From the NCBI RefSeq assembly GCF_003386095.1, contig NZ_QREG01000033.1:1-44561 (forward strand): 44,561 nucleotides of DNA, written 5' to 3'. Below, piece after piece: positions 27,535-35,259 of this stretch. Below the pieces are notes generated by a model. It was not told where the DNA came from. It ran no database searches and saw nothing but the letters and a program-made list of their open reading frames with translations. Made by a program: the position numbers and the translations under genes. This DNA comes from Marinoscillum furvescens DSM 4134. Its GTDB lineage: Bacteria; Bacteroidota; Bacteroidia; Cytophagales; Cyclobacteriaceae. Positions within the stretch are counted from its first letter, which is position 1. Every line of letters starts with the position of its first letter.

Positions 27535-28377
27535 ATGGCATTACCAATAATTGAGATCGGAAAAGTAAACACCCTGAAAGTACTCAAGCAAACTGAGCAA
27601 GGTCTGTACGTAGGGGACGATGTAGAGGAAATTTTGCTTCCCAATAAATACATCCCTGAAGAGGCTCGTGCCGGGGATATGTTAGACGTTTTTATTTATA
27701 CTGACTCAGAAGACCGCCTGATTGCTACCACTTTAACGCCCAAAATCCAGCGTGACGAATTTGCTTACCTCAAAGTAAAAGAAACCACACGCTTTGGTGC
27801 TTTTTTAGACTGGGGGCTGGAGAAAGACCTGCTCGTTCCTTTCAAGGAGCAATTGGATAAAATGTACGCTGGAGAGTCATACCTGGTGTACATGTATCTG
27901 GATGATGTTACGGACCGGCTGGTGGCTTCTTCCCATCTCAACAAGTTTTTGGAGACGGAGGATATAGATTTGGAAGAAGGCGAGTCTGTCGAGATTTTGA
28001 TAGGTGAGCCTACCGATATAGGTTATCAATGCATTGTGAATGATACTTATAAAGGATTAGTCTATAAAAATGAGGTTTTTAAGGCGGTGCAGCCAGGTGA
28101 CCGTACCATGGCATATGTGAAGCAGGTCCGGCCGGACAAGAAAATAGATTTGAGCCTGGAGCCTATAGGCTATGAAAGTATAGAGCCCAATGCTGATAAA
28201 GTTATGAAGCAGTTGAGGAGCAATGACGGGTACTTGTCGCTACATGATAAAAGTGATCCTGAGGCCATCAAAAACTCCCTACAGATGAGTAAAAAGGTCT
28301 TTAAAAAAGCCATTGGCGCACTTTATAAAAAGCGACTGATTGAATTAGAACAGGACGGAATCCGGCTGAAGAAGTAA
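27535..28377 (+). CDS. CvfB-like S1-domain RNA-binding protein
   Basis: 280 residues. An N-terminal S1-like barrel at about 1-65 (IEIGKVNTLKVLKQTEQGLYVGDDVEEILLPNKY) is followed by a second S1 domain at about 70-140 (FAYLKVKETTRFGAFLDWGLEKDLLVPFKEQ), a third at about 150-210 (DIGYQCIVNDTYKGLVYKNE) and a C-terminal winged-helix segment (SDPEAIKNSLQMSKKVFKKAIGALYKKRLIEL). This matches the CvfB/YitL layout. It probably binds RNA and affects gene expression post-transcriptionally. Confidence 0.88.
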   Translation: MALPIIEIGKVNTLKVLKQTEQGLYVGDDVEEILLPNKYIPEEARAGDMLDVFIYTDSEDRLIATTLTPKIQRDEFAYLKVKETTRFGAFLDWGLEKDLLVPFKEQLDKMYAGESYLVYMYLDDVTDRLVASSHLNKFLETEDIDLEEGESVEILIGEPTDIGYQCIVNDTYKGLVYKNEVFKAVQPGDRTMAYVKQVRPDKKIDLSLEPIGYESIEPNADKVMKQLRSNDGYLSLHDKSDPEAIKNSLQMSKKVFKKAIGALYKKRLIELEQDGIRLKK

Positions 28378-28473
28378 TCGGCCTTAAGTTTCATCTGCAA
28401 GAACATGCGGGTAGGTATGGGCTGGTTTTTTTGAGGGGAGTAGGTGGTAGCTGAAAAAATCGGAGATAAAAAA

Positions 28474-28496
28474 AAGCCCTTCAAGGTGAAGGGCTT
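28474..28496 (-). terminator. Rho-independent terminator
   Basis: AAGCCCTTCA and TGAAGGGCTT (10-bp stem, loop AGG), with a T-run on the minus strand (A-run 28468-28475). It lies directly beyond the stop of the 28501-28878 gene. Confidence 0.85.
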
Positions 28497-28500
28497 CGGT

Positions 28501-28878
28501 TTAAAGTTTTACCAACTCAGCGTTGATGTTGTGATCTTTGATCAGTTCCTGAGTGAATTTCATGTGGCCATGCGGCACAAATATTTGAAATTTACCATTT
28601 TTCATTTGAGCAAGCATCTCTAGAAGCTTCCATTTGTTGATCAATTCGTTTGGCTGATCCATTTTGGTAGAAATCTCAAAATATGCTTTGCCTTCATTTT
28701 TTTCTGCTGTCACATCAGGAGTGAAGTTGATGTCGTTTGTTTTACCAGTCAATTGGTGCGGGGCTTCGTAATCACTTAAATCTGCTCTAATGTTTTCGTA
28801 ACCTTGTTTTTTAATATTCTCGATCACATTAGCCAGTACATCTTCGTAAGAAATTTTGCTTCTTGTTTCTGCAAGCAT
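28501..28878 (-). CDS. hypothetical protein, possibly PD-(D/E)xK-like fold
   Basis: 125-residue cytosolic protein, no signal peptide. The pattern is an N-terminal helix (SYEDVLANVIENIKKQGYENIRAD), a strand with FTPDVTAEKNEGKAYFEIST, a helix (KWKLLEMLAQMKNG), then FQIFVPHGH and a C-terminal helix. The PDV ... FEIST-K spacing is reminiscent of PD-(D/E)xK nuclease-like cores, but the motif is imperfect and this is only a hypothesis. Monocistronic, with its own -7 element and terminator. Confidence 0.7.
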   Translation of the reverse strand: MLAETRSKISYEDVLANVIENIKKQGYENIRADLSDYEAPHQLTGKTNDINFTPDVTAEKNEGKAYFEISTKMDQPNELINKWKLLEMLAQMKNGKFQIFVPHGHMKFTQELIKDHNINAELVKL

Positions 28879-28955
28879 AAAATTTTGAAATTTTTGTTTT
28901 TTGATTCAGTGCCTGAAGGGGAGTATTCTAATTATCGAATTTTCAAGCACTTCTG

Positions 28956-28963
28956 CAAAGTTA
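28956..28963 (-). promoter_or_regulatory. Bacteroidota -7 promoter element (TAACTTTG)
   Basis: Minus-strand match to TAnnTTTG, 78 bases upstream of the start of the 28501-28878 gene. Confidence 0.4.
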
Positions 28964-28995
28964 AACAATTTAATCACGCATATTGTTTGGTTTGG

Positions 28996-29556
28996 TCAAT
29001 CTTTTCGTGGTGGAGTGATCATTATATGTGCTCTGTGTGTGCCAGGGTCCATGATCCAGGGGCCACCGGGAGAGGCAGGCGATGTGGGCAGTCCGGTAGA
29101 TTCGCTAGTCGCAAAGGGAATGTAAAACACGTAGCGCAAGTGGGTATTTGTAGGACTGTTGTCATCATCAAACTCGCCTGTTAGGACATACAGCGTACTT
29201 TTGTCAGGCATCTCCAGAGCACCGCTGCGTACTTCGGCCTCTCGCTGGTCAAAGATCTCCTGATAGGTAAGACCTTCTGCACGTAAGGCTCTGCCACGCT
29301 CCATAAAGGGTTGCAATTCTTCGCTGTAAGCGGCCACACTAAATCCCTCCTTATTGGGGTCATCGCCCAGGCAGATGATTCCGTTAGTGCCTTTACGTGC
29401 CAGCGAAATAGTTCCATCTTCATCGTAGAGGTACACCGTAGCCTCTGCCCGAAAAGCCTCAGGAGCAGCCAGCGTGGCCTGGTTTATCGCTATTTTTGAT
29501 TGTGCCGCAAGTGCTATGCACCCAATGCTTAAGAATAAAAAAGATAGAAATTTCAT
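28996..29556 (-). CDS. hypothetical exported protein
   Basis: 186 residues with a signal peptide (MKFLSFLFLSIGCIALAAQ). The mature protein has a strand-rich part (ATVYLYDEDGTISLARKGTNGIICLGDDP), a helical central stretch and a C-terminus rich in Pro/Gly (TSPASPGGPWIMDPGTHRAHIMI). A single Cys lies in the GIICLGD segment. No domain recognised. Monocistronic; function unknown. Confidence 0.68.
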   Translation of the reverse strand: MKFLSFLFLSIGCIALAAQSKIAINQATLAAPEAFRAEATVYLYDEDGTISLARKGTNGIICLGDDPNKEGFSVAAYSEELQPFMERGRALRAEGLTYQEIFDQREAEVRSGALEMPDKSTLYVLTGEFDDDNSPTNTHLRYVFYIPFATSESTGLPTSPASPGGPWIMDPGTHRAHIMITPPRKD

Positions 29557-29796
29557 AGTAATTGAGGTTATGTGTTGTTGTACCCTGAAGTTACAAAATC
29601 AAAAGGGCAGGTACAATACATTCTCAAATTGGCGTTGGGATTCTCAACTCGACAAACGAATCCTTCGTAATAGGGTGAAATTTGCAGTTCGGAGAATTTG
29701 GAATGCTATTTGATAAAGAGGCATATGAATTGGTGTGTAATACCCGAAGCACACTAAATTCGAATTTTGAAATCTAAGGGATAAACTATTTCTGAA

Positions 29797-30276
29797 ATGA
29801 GAAAGCTACAATTCAATACTTCCATGGTAGCGCTTTTGGCGTTGATCATCGGTTTTAGTTCGTGTAAAAACAAAAAGAAAACATCTGAAATATCCGATCC
29901 GCAGGAGGTAAAGGCACAGATAGAGCAGGAGCTTGGTGATGATGATCAGGAGCAGGAAGAGCAGCCAGAGCGAAAGGTTTCGAAAGAGCCCACAAAAACG
30001 CAAAAGCTGGATAATTACTTTGGCGCTATAGCCAACGCACCTTCTACGGCTTCAGCCAATAGCAGCATTCGTGAAGCGCTGGGGATGTTTAGCTCGCCAG
30101 ATGCACCTGTCCTCATCGTGATCTACCGTGGTGATGGTAGCACAGACTATGATGAGCCTACTACCATCCGCCGATATCTGGAGTACCTAAAAGACACCAA
30201 AAACGACAAAGCCGAGGTGGAGGAGATGGTGATGGATGACTATGGCCGCATCAAGGAGCTGGTATTGAAAAAATAG
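29797..30276 (+). CDS. hypothetical lipoprotein (first gene of the LRR operon)
   Basis: 159 residues with a signal peptide and lipobox FSSC at Cys23, then a very charged linker (Lys-rich, then an acidic DDDQEQEEQPE run). The C-terminal globular part is about residues 65-159 (PVLIVIYRGDGSTDYDEPTTIRRYLEYLKDTKNDKAEVEEMVMDDYGRIKELVLKK in outline). The last half, with its IVIY strand and helix, resembles a small alpha/beta module. It lies 24 bases before the next gene and is probably anchored in the envelope with the other products of this run. Confidence 0.72.
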   Translation: MRKLQFNTSMVALLALIIGFSSCKNKKKTSEISDPQEVKAQIEQELGDDDQEQEEQPERKVSKEPTKTQKLDNYFGAIANAPSTASANSSIREALGMFSSPDAPVLIVIYRGDGSTDYDEPTTIRRYLEYLKDTKNDKAEVEEMVMDDYGRIKELVLKK

Positions 30277-30300
30277 ATAAAGGACTAAACTAGGGATATT

Positions 30301-30873
30301 ATGAACTATATGAAGCATATACTCGTAGCAGTGACGCTCCTGATGGGCGTTAGTGCCTTTGCACAAACCAATGTAGACCCACGTCGCAAGCAGGCGATAG
30401 ACTCGCTGGCACTGGAGAAAGTCAAAGACCTGAGCAAGTACATCAGTATCATTGGTGATAAACAAACACAATTCAGTGAAGCACAGCGTGTGATGGACCG
30501 AGCAGAAGAGCTTTTTGCTCCTGATAGCGAGATGGGTGTGTCGTCCCTAAGCCGAGAGGAAATCAGCTACTACAAGGTGCGTGAGTACTTTGAAAGACTG
30601 ATGGCGCTCAACTACGACAAGGTGACTATCAAGTGGTACGACATCCATTACATCAGTGACCTGGAGCGTCAGCCCGACGGTACTTATGTGGGGGTCATTA
30701 CGATCTATCAGCGCTTTGAGGGTACTTCTGATGATGGTATGAGTTATAAGGATACCACCAAAAAGGATATTACCATTTACGTGAAGAAAAAGGAAACGCA
30801 GATTGCCGGGCGCACCATTGAGTTTTGGGACGTGCTCCTGGGTGATGTGCGTGTAACCGAAACATCAGCATGA
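30301..30873 (+). CDS. hypothetical exported protein
   Basis: 190 residues with a signal peptide (about 1-22, ending AFAQ); the ATG at 30310 is an alternative start. The mature region has an acidic N-terminal helix (QAIDSLALEKVKDLSKYISIIGDKQTQFSEA) and a beta-rich half (VTIKWYDIHYISDLERQPDGTYVGVITIYQRFEG). That half has a nuclear-transport-factor-2-like look, but the match is not firm. The stop overlaps the next start by four bases (ATGA at 30870), so translation is coupled. Confidence 0.7.
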   Translation: MNYMKHILVAVTLLMGVSAFAQTNVDPRRKQAIDSLALEKVKDLSKYISIIGDKQTQFSEAQRVMDRAEELFAPDSEMGVSSLSREEISYYKVREYFERLMALNYDKVTIKWYDIHYISDLERQPDGTYVGVITIYQRFEGTSDDGMSYKDTTKKDITIYVKKKETQIAGRTIEFWDVLLGDVRVTETSA

Positions 30874-31697
30874 GGAGGCTAGCAGGCCTGGTCATGGTAT
30901 TAGGCTTTTATGCATCGGTGGGGCAGGGCCTCACCGATGATATGAAAGCTACCGAGGAGCAGCTGTATGCTTCCACCAAGCAAATCAACCAGTTTTTTCG
31001 CCGGTTCAATGGAGAGGAAGATGACCGGGGAGATCGCTATTATGAGGGAGATAAAAAGTACCGCGATAGTGGGCTGCGCCGCAAATACCTGCCCATGCTC
31101 TTCGATGAAGAAGCGGGAAGCAGTGAGGATGTTCGCAAAGATTTTGTAAAGCAACTAACAGACAGGAAAACACCTGTCTTTCTTGATTTTCACCGAGACG
31201 ACTGGGTGGCGGAAGTCAATGCACAGTTTCGATTTAAAGGGCAGGATGTCACCGCCTTGCTGTACATGAAGCTACAGGCTCAGGGACAGGGCTACGAGTG
31301 GGTGATTGACGATGTGTCGTTTGAGCCTTTTAAGACCTTTTTCGAAAAAGATACCTCCGACCAGAAGCAGTTTATCCACCCAATGAGTCATGAGCTGGAG
31401 TTTATGACGCTGCGCAAGGCTTTTGCCAATAACGAGTACCCGGAGCAATACACACCGCGGAGCTATGAGCCAGATTATCTCACCTTATTTCTCTATGAAA
31501 TGAAGCGAGGTAATTTGAAGTTTAAAACCGTGAAAAACGTACGGTTCCACTTTTTTGATATAGGAGGCTGGTATTTTGAACTGGCCAATTTTAACCGCCC
31601 CGGATACAACACCGGATGGCTGATCTCTAACCTGATGAAGATTCAAAATGATCAGCAGTTAGCATTATTGAAAGCATACGTATATGACAAAAACTAG
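30870..31697 (+). CDS. hypothetical exported protein
   Basis: 275 residues with a short N-terminal signal (MRRLAGLVMVLGFYASVGQ). The body is mixed alpha/beta; the segment after residue ~105 (FLDFHRDDWVAEVNAQFRFKGQDVTALLYMKLQ ... YEWVIDDVSFEPF) resembles the domain of its upstream neighbour, again NTF2-like by impression. It overlaps the LRR gene by 14 bases (31684-31697). No family recognised. Confidence 0.7.
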   Translation: MRRLAGLVMVLGFYASVGQGLTDDMKATEEQLYASTKQINQFFRRFNGEEDDRGDRYYEGDKKYRDSGLRRKYLPMLFDEEAGSSEDVRKDFVKQLTDRKTPVFLDFHRDDWVAEVNAQFRFKGQDVTALLYMKLQAQGQGYEWVIDDVSFEPFKTFFEKDTSDQKQFIHPMSHELEFMTLRKAFANNEYPEQYTPRSYEPDYLTLFLYEMKRGNLKFKTVKNVRFHFFDIGGWYFELANFNRPGYNTGWLISNLMKIQNDQQLALLKAYVYDKN

Positions 31698-34080
31698 ACT
31701 TTGGTGGGGTTTGCTACTCGTACTGATGCTGGCAAACCAAAGTTTGGCACAGACGGCCGAGAGTGCACAAGAATCGGAAGTGAGAAGCCTGGTGAGCTTT
31801 TACCGCTACATGCTCAATACCGTAGGGGCTGCTCGTACTTCTACCCGTGACAAGGAGGTCATCATTACAGAGAGCTACAAAAAGGCGTTTTTAAACGACC
31901 AGGTGCAGATCGAAGATGACCTGCTGCCCGACCGACAGGTGATTACCAACAAAGACGTGTCGGCCTACCTGCGCGATGTTGATTTTTTCTTTCAGGACAT
32001 CACGTTTTCGTTTGAAGAAATCACCGTCACCGAAGATACTCGCGAAAATGGCGACACTTACTATCTGGTATCTTTTCTAAACACCATAGATGCTACTACG
32101 CTAGAAGGGGAGCCTTACCAGTCTACCAAAAAGCGATTTTTGGAAGTAAACATAGATGAGCAAAGTGGCGACCTTAAGATCGCCAGTGTGTATACCACCA
32201 AGGTAAGCCGTGAGCGCGAACTGCGAGAGTGGTGGAACACCCTTTCGTTTGGGTGGCGCTCCATTTTTTCCACGTATGTGACACATGACAGCCTTACCGA
32301 TGAGGTACTGCTCCAAATGGGAAGTATAGATAGCCTCAGCCTGGCGGGCAACCAGATGATCCAGTCGCTGGAGCCTGTGATGGCACTCACCAACCTGAAG
32401 GTACTGGACCTTTCTGACTCCAAAATCTCTGACCTGGAGCCTTTGCGCTACGCGCGAAATCTAAGAAAACTGAAGGCCGCCAATACGGCGGTGGCAGATC
32501 TGTCGGTGCTCGAGTATTTCGAAAAGTTGGAATACCTGGACCTGCGCCAGACACTGGTGCGAGACATACGGCCGATAGAGAAGCTTTCAGCTCTGCAGCA
32601 TCTGAACCTATCGGGCACTAATGTGGCGGTGTTTGAGCCGCTGGATGCGCTGGATCAGCTGCTGTGGCTAGACCTATCCAATACGGCTTTTGCCAACCCA
32701 GAGCTTATAGCTGACTGTAAGCCACTGCAATACCTCAATGTAGCCAAGACTGGAATTACCGCACTGCGTGCACTGCGCGATCTCCATGAGCTAAAGGAGC
32801 TCAATGCTTCCGAAACGTACATCCATGGACTGCACGGACTGGCCAATCTGCAAAACCTACAGCTGCTGCATGTAAACCAAACGCGTGTCAATAGCCTGGA
32901 GCCTGTAGCCGAGCTAAGGGGGCTACGCCGGATTTATGCAGATTATACGGGTGTATCGGAGCAGGCAGCGTCCGATTTTATGGCCCAGCGACCTGGAGTG
33001 GTGGTGGTGACCAACAGTGAAAAAATCATGGAGTGGTGGCAGTCGCTCACCGGTGACTGGCGTGAAGCACTACAGCCTTATATGGGAGGTGTGGAGCCCT
33101 CCAAAGAGTCGGTGATCAAGCTGCTCAACCTGGACTCGCTAGATATCAGCGGCATGCAGCTGGTGTCATCCGAACCGCTCCGGAAGTTTAAGAAGCTTCG
33201 CTACCTCAATGTGAGCAACAACCTGTTTACCCATTTTCGCTTTACGCGAGAAATGGAACTGCTGGAAACACTGGTAGCACGTAAGCTGGCTGTGGAAACT
33301 ACCTCAGGTTTGGCGCACAACAAACAGCTGAAGACACTGGTGCTGACCGGCAGCATTACTACCAGTATACAGGCGCTCCATGCGCTTAACAAGCTGGAGC
33401 TTCTAGACCTGGAACAAACCGAAGTAACCGATGAGCAAGTGCGACAATACCTGTTTGTAAATCCGAAAACAGTGGTGATCTACCAGTCTGATGAGCTGCT
33501 GGGCTGGTGGAACAACCTAAGCCCTACATGGCAGGATGCCCTGGCACCAGAGGAGCTGGACGCCTATCACCTGCATGAGCTCGTGCAGCGCACCGAGCTG
33601 ACCATAGATGCACAGCCTGTGCTGGAGCTATTTCCATTAGATGCTTTCGTGAACCTGCAGCAACTGACACTAAACCGTACCCGCGTGACAGATCTGAGTG
33701 CCTTGCAGTCCCACGACCAACTACGGACACTTACCTGCACCAATGGTCCACTAATGACACTGGAAGGAATAGGTGACTTGCGCAACCTGGAAGCACTCAA
33801 TATTGCCAATACAGCTGTGGATGACTTGCGCCCGCTTGATGGCTTGAGCAAGCTCAAAAAACTAAATGCATCGGGAACGAACATCAAGAAACTCAAAGGA
33901 CTGACAGAGCTCCGAAATCTGGAAAGTTTGGATATCAGCAATACAAGGGTTTGGCGTCTCGACAGGCTTTACGATATTCGCAACCTCAAAACCCTGGTGT
34001 GCTACAACACCCGCATTCGGGCGCACAAACTGGATGAATTTAAATCTGAGTTTCCAGACTGTGAGATCACTTTTTATTAA
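31684..34080 (+). CDS. leucine-rich repeat protein with three WW-LS-W modules
   Basis: 798 residues with a signal peptide (ending LAQ). A region at about 25-175 is non-repetitive and acidic. Three blocks of about 22-residue leucine-rich repeats follow (LKVLDLSDSKISDLEPL, LEYLDLRQTLVRDIRPI, LEALNIANTAVDDLRPL). Each block is introduced by a near-identical helical module: EWWNTLSFGWRSIF at about 182, EWWQSLTGDWREAL at about 450 and GWWNNLSPTWQDAL at about 607. The module and LRR block together look like a triplicated unit. It probably works in protein-protein contacts in the periplasm or at the surface. Confidence 0.85.
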   Translation: MTKTRLWWGLLLVLMLANQSLAQTAESAQESEVRSLVSFYRYMLNTVGAARTSTRDKEVIITESYKKAFLNDQVQIEDDLLPDRQVITNKDVSAYLRDVDFFFQDITFSFEEITVTEDTRENGDTYYLVSFLNTIDATTLEGEPYQSTKKRFLEVNIDEQSGDLKIASVYTTKVSRERELREWWNTLSFGWRSIFSTYVTHDSLTDEVLLQMGSIDSLSLAGNQMIQSLEPVMALTNLKVLDLSDSKISDLEPLRYARNLRKLKAANTAVADLSVLEYFEKLEYLDLRQTLVRDIRPIEKLSALQHLNLSGTNVAVFEPLDALDQLLWLDLSNTAFANPELIADCKPLQYLNVAKTGITALRALRDLHELKELNASETYIHGLHGLANLQNLQLLHVNQTRVNSLEPVAELRGLRRIYADYTGVSEQAASDFMAQRPGVVVVTNSEKIMEWWQSLTGDWREALQPYMGGVEPSKESVIKLLNLDSLDISGMQLVSSEPLRKFKKLRYLNVSNNLFTHFRFTREMELLETLVARKLAVETTSGLAHNKQLKTLVLTGSITTSIQALHALNKLELLDLEQTEVTDEQVRQYLFVNPKTVVIYQSDELLGWWNNLSPTWQDALAPEELDAYHLHELVQRTELTIDAQPVLELFPLDAFVNLQQLTLNRTRVTDLSALQSHDQLRTLTCTNGPLMTLEGIGDLRNLEALNIANTAVDDLRPLDGLSKLKKLNASGTNIKKLKGLTELRNLESLDISNTRVWRLDRLYDIRNLKTLVCYNTRIRAHKLDEFKSEFPDCEITFY

Positions 34081-34118
34081 TGCATTTTTGTAAACCAATG
34101 ACCAGCAATACAACATAC

Positions 34119-34715
34119 ATGAACCTTACTACCAAACTTACCTTTTGCCTAATCATCATGGTTTTTGGCACTCTCACACTCTCTGCGCAGGAGTCGCTGC
34201 AGGGGCAGTTTGAGGCTATGATGAACGAAAACTCCACCTATGAGCGCTACAAGGTGGTGCCAATCACGGATATGAATGCCTATTGGGCGCAGATAGCAGA
34301 CACCCTGCAAGGGAAAAATGCACAAATCAGTGCCCTGCAAAATGAAGTAGGAGAGCTGCGTACGCAAATAGATACGCTGGAGCAGCGAGTAAGCAGCCTG
34401 CAGGCTGACCTGGCAGCGAGTGAGCAAGTAAACGATCAGATACATTTTATCGGCATACCTTTTTCGAAGGCTGCTTACCATGTGATGGTGTGGGTGATCA
34501 TACTCATACTGGCAGTGGTAGCCGTGATCGCTTACCTGATGTATATACGTAGCAATAAGGTGACCACTCGTGTGAAAAAGGACTATGACAAACTGCGCCA
34601 CGAGTACGATGCCCACAGAGACAAAGCCCGCGAAACGCAGGTACGACTCAAACGCGAGCTGCAGACGGCAGTAAATACCATAGACGAAATGAAACGCGGC
34701 GGAGGAAGGAGATAG
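34119..34715 (+). CDS. exported coiled-coil protein with one transmembrane helix
   Basis: 198 residues from the ATG at 34119, chosen because it starts a normal signal peptide (MNLTTKLTFCLIIMVFGTLTLSAQ). An ATG at 34080 in a TAATG overlap with the LRR stop would add 13 residues. The layout is a periplasmic stretch with a coiled coil (ISALQNEVGELRTQIDTLEQRVSSLQADL), a transmembrane helix (HVMVWVIILILAVVAVIAYLMYI), then a basic cytoplasmic coiled coil (VKKDYDKLRHEYDAHRDKARE) ending GGGRR. Proteins of this layout in Bacteroidota are often called tRNA (guanine-N1)-methyltransferase in databases; nothing here looks like a methyltransferase. It may link the periplasmic LRR complex to the cytoplasm. 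Confidence 0.8.
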   Translation: MNLTTKLTFCLIIMVFGTLTLSAQESLQGQFEAMMNENSTYERYKVVPITDMNAYWAQIADTLQGKNAQISALQNEVGELRTQIDTLEQRVSSLQADLAASEQVNDQIHFIGIPFSKAAYHVMVWVIILILAVVAVIAYLMYIRSNKVTTRVKKDYDKLRHEYDAHRDKARETQVRLKRELQTAVNTIDEMKRGGGRR

Positions 34716-34748
34716 GCAATTCATGCGGTAGGTTTTAGAAATTAGAAG

Positions 34749-34772
34749 AGCAGGCCAGTGGCCTGCTTTTTT
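34749..34772 (+). terminator. Rho-independent terminator of the LRR operon
   Basis: AGCAGGCCA and TGGCCTGCT (9-bp stem, one-base loop G at 34758, probably opening to a larger loop), followed by TTTTT. It lies 34 bases after the last gene's stop. Confidence 0.85.
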
Positions 34773-34855
34773 AGTTATAAGGTGATGGAGGTATGAAAAT
34801 GACGGTTTTTGGTTAATGGGTCCACCCAATCGGCATTAGCCTTGATCAAATTCAG

Positions 34856-35086
34856 CGGATGAGTGAATGCCGCGTGCGGACGGGTGATTGCTGGATGCGG
34901 ATGAATGATCGCCGAGAGCGGATGAATGATTGCCGAGAGCGGATGAGTCATTTTCTGATGCGGATGAGTGTTTGCCGGATGCGGACGGATGACTGCCACG
35001 AGCGGATGGGGCATTGCCGGGAGCGGATGGATGATTGCCGGGAGCGGATGAGTGATTGCCGAATGCGTACGAATGATTGCCGTGAG
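34856..35086. repeat. second 21-bp minisatellite, 11 units
   Basis: Eleven 21-bp units start every 21 bases from 34856 to 35066. Consensus is about CGGATGAATGATTGCCGAGAG, with CGGA and TGCC most conserved. As in the array at 970-1529, the units keep frames open on both strands, giving peptides with a MNDCRER-like heptad; these are considered non-genic. The region lies between the LRR operon terminator and the amidohydrolase gene. Confidence 0.9.
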
Positions 35087-35201
35087 CGGAGGACCCGGCT
35101 AATGATTTCCTTGGATTAGGAATAAATGAATTGGGATTCACCAATTCAAAAAAACGATCACCTATGAAACCTACAGGAACTTTAGCCCGTCACTACATGG
35201 G

Positions 35202-35232
35202 TGTCACCGCTCAAGTGAGGTGACAATTTTTT
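35202..35232 (+). terminator. hairpin with T-run upstream of the amidohydrolase gene
   Basis: TGTCACC and GGTGACA (35202-35208 and 35219-35225), with an extra inner TCA/TGA pairing, followed by ATTTTTTT. It is terminator-like but lies only about 28 bases before the next start, so it may end an unseen upstream transcript or act as an attenuator. Confidence 0.55.
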
Positions 35233-35259
35233 TGTACGATTCATTACCCAACCTCACCC

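Noticed and set aside
34775-35144. Open frames in both directions over the second 21-bp array
   Set aside because: Same artefact of a stop-free 21-bp repeat; no supporting features.
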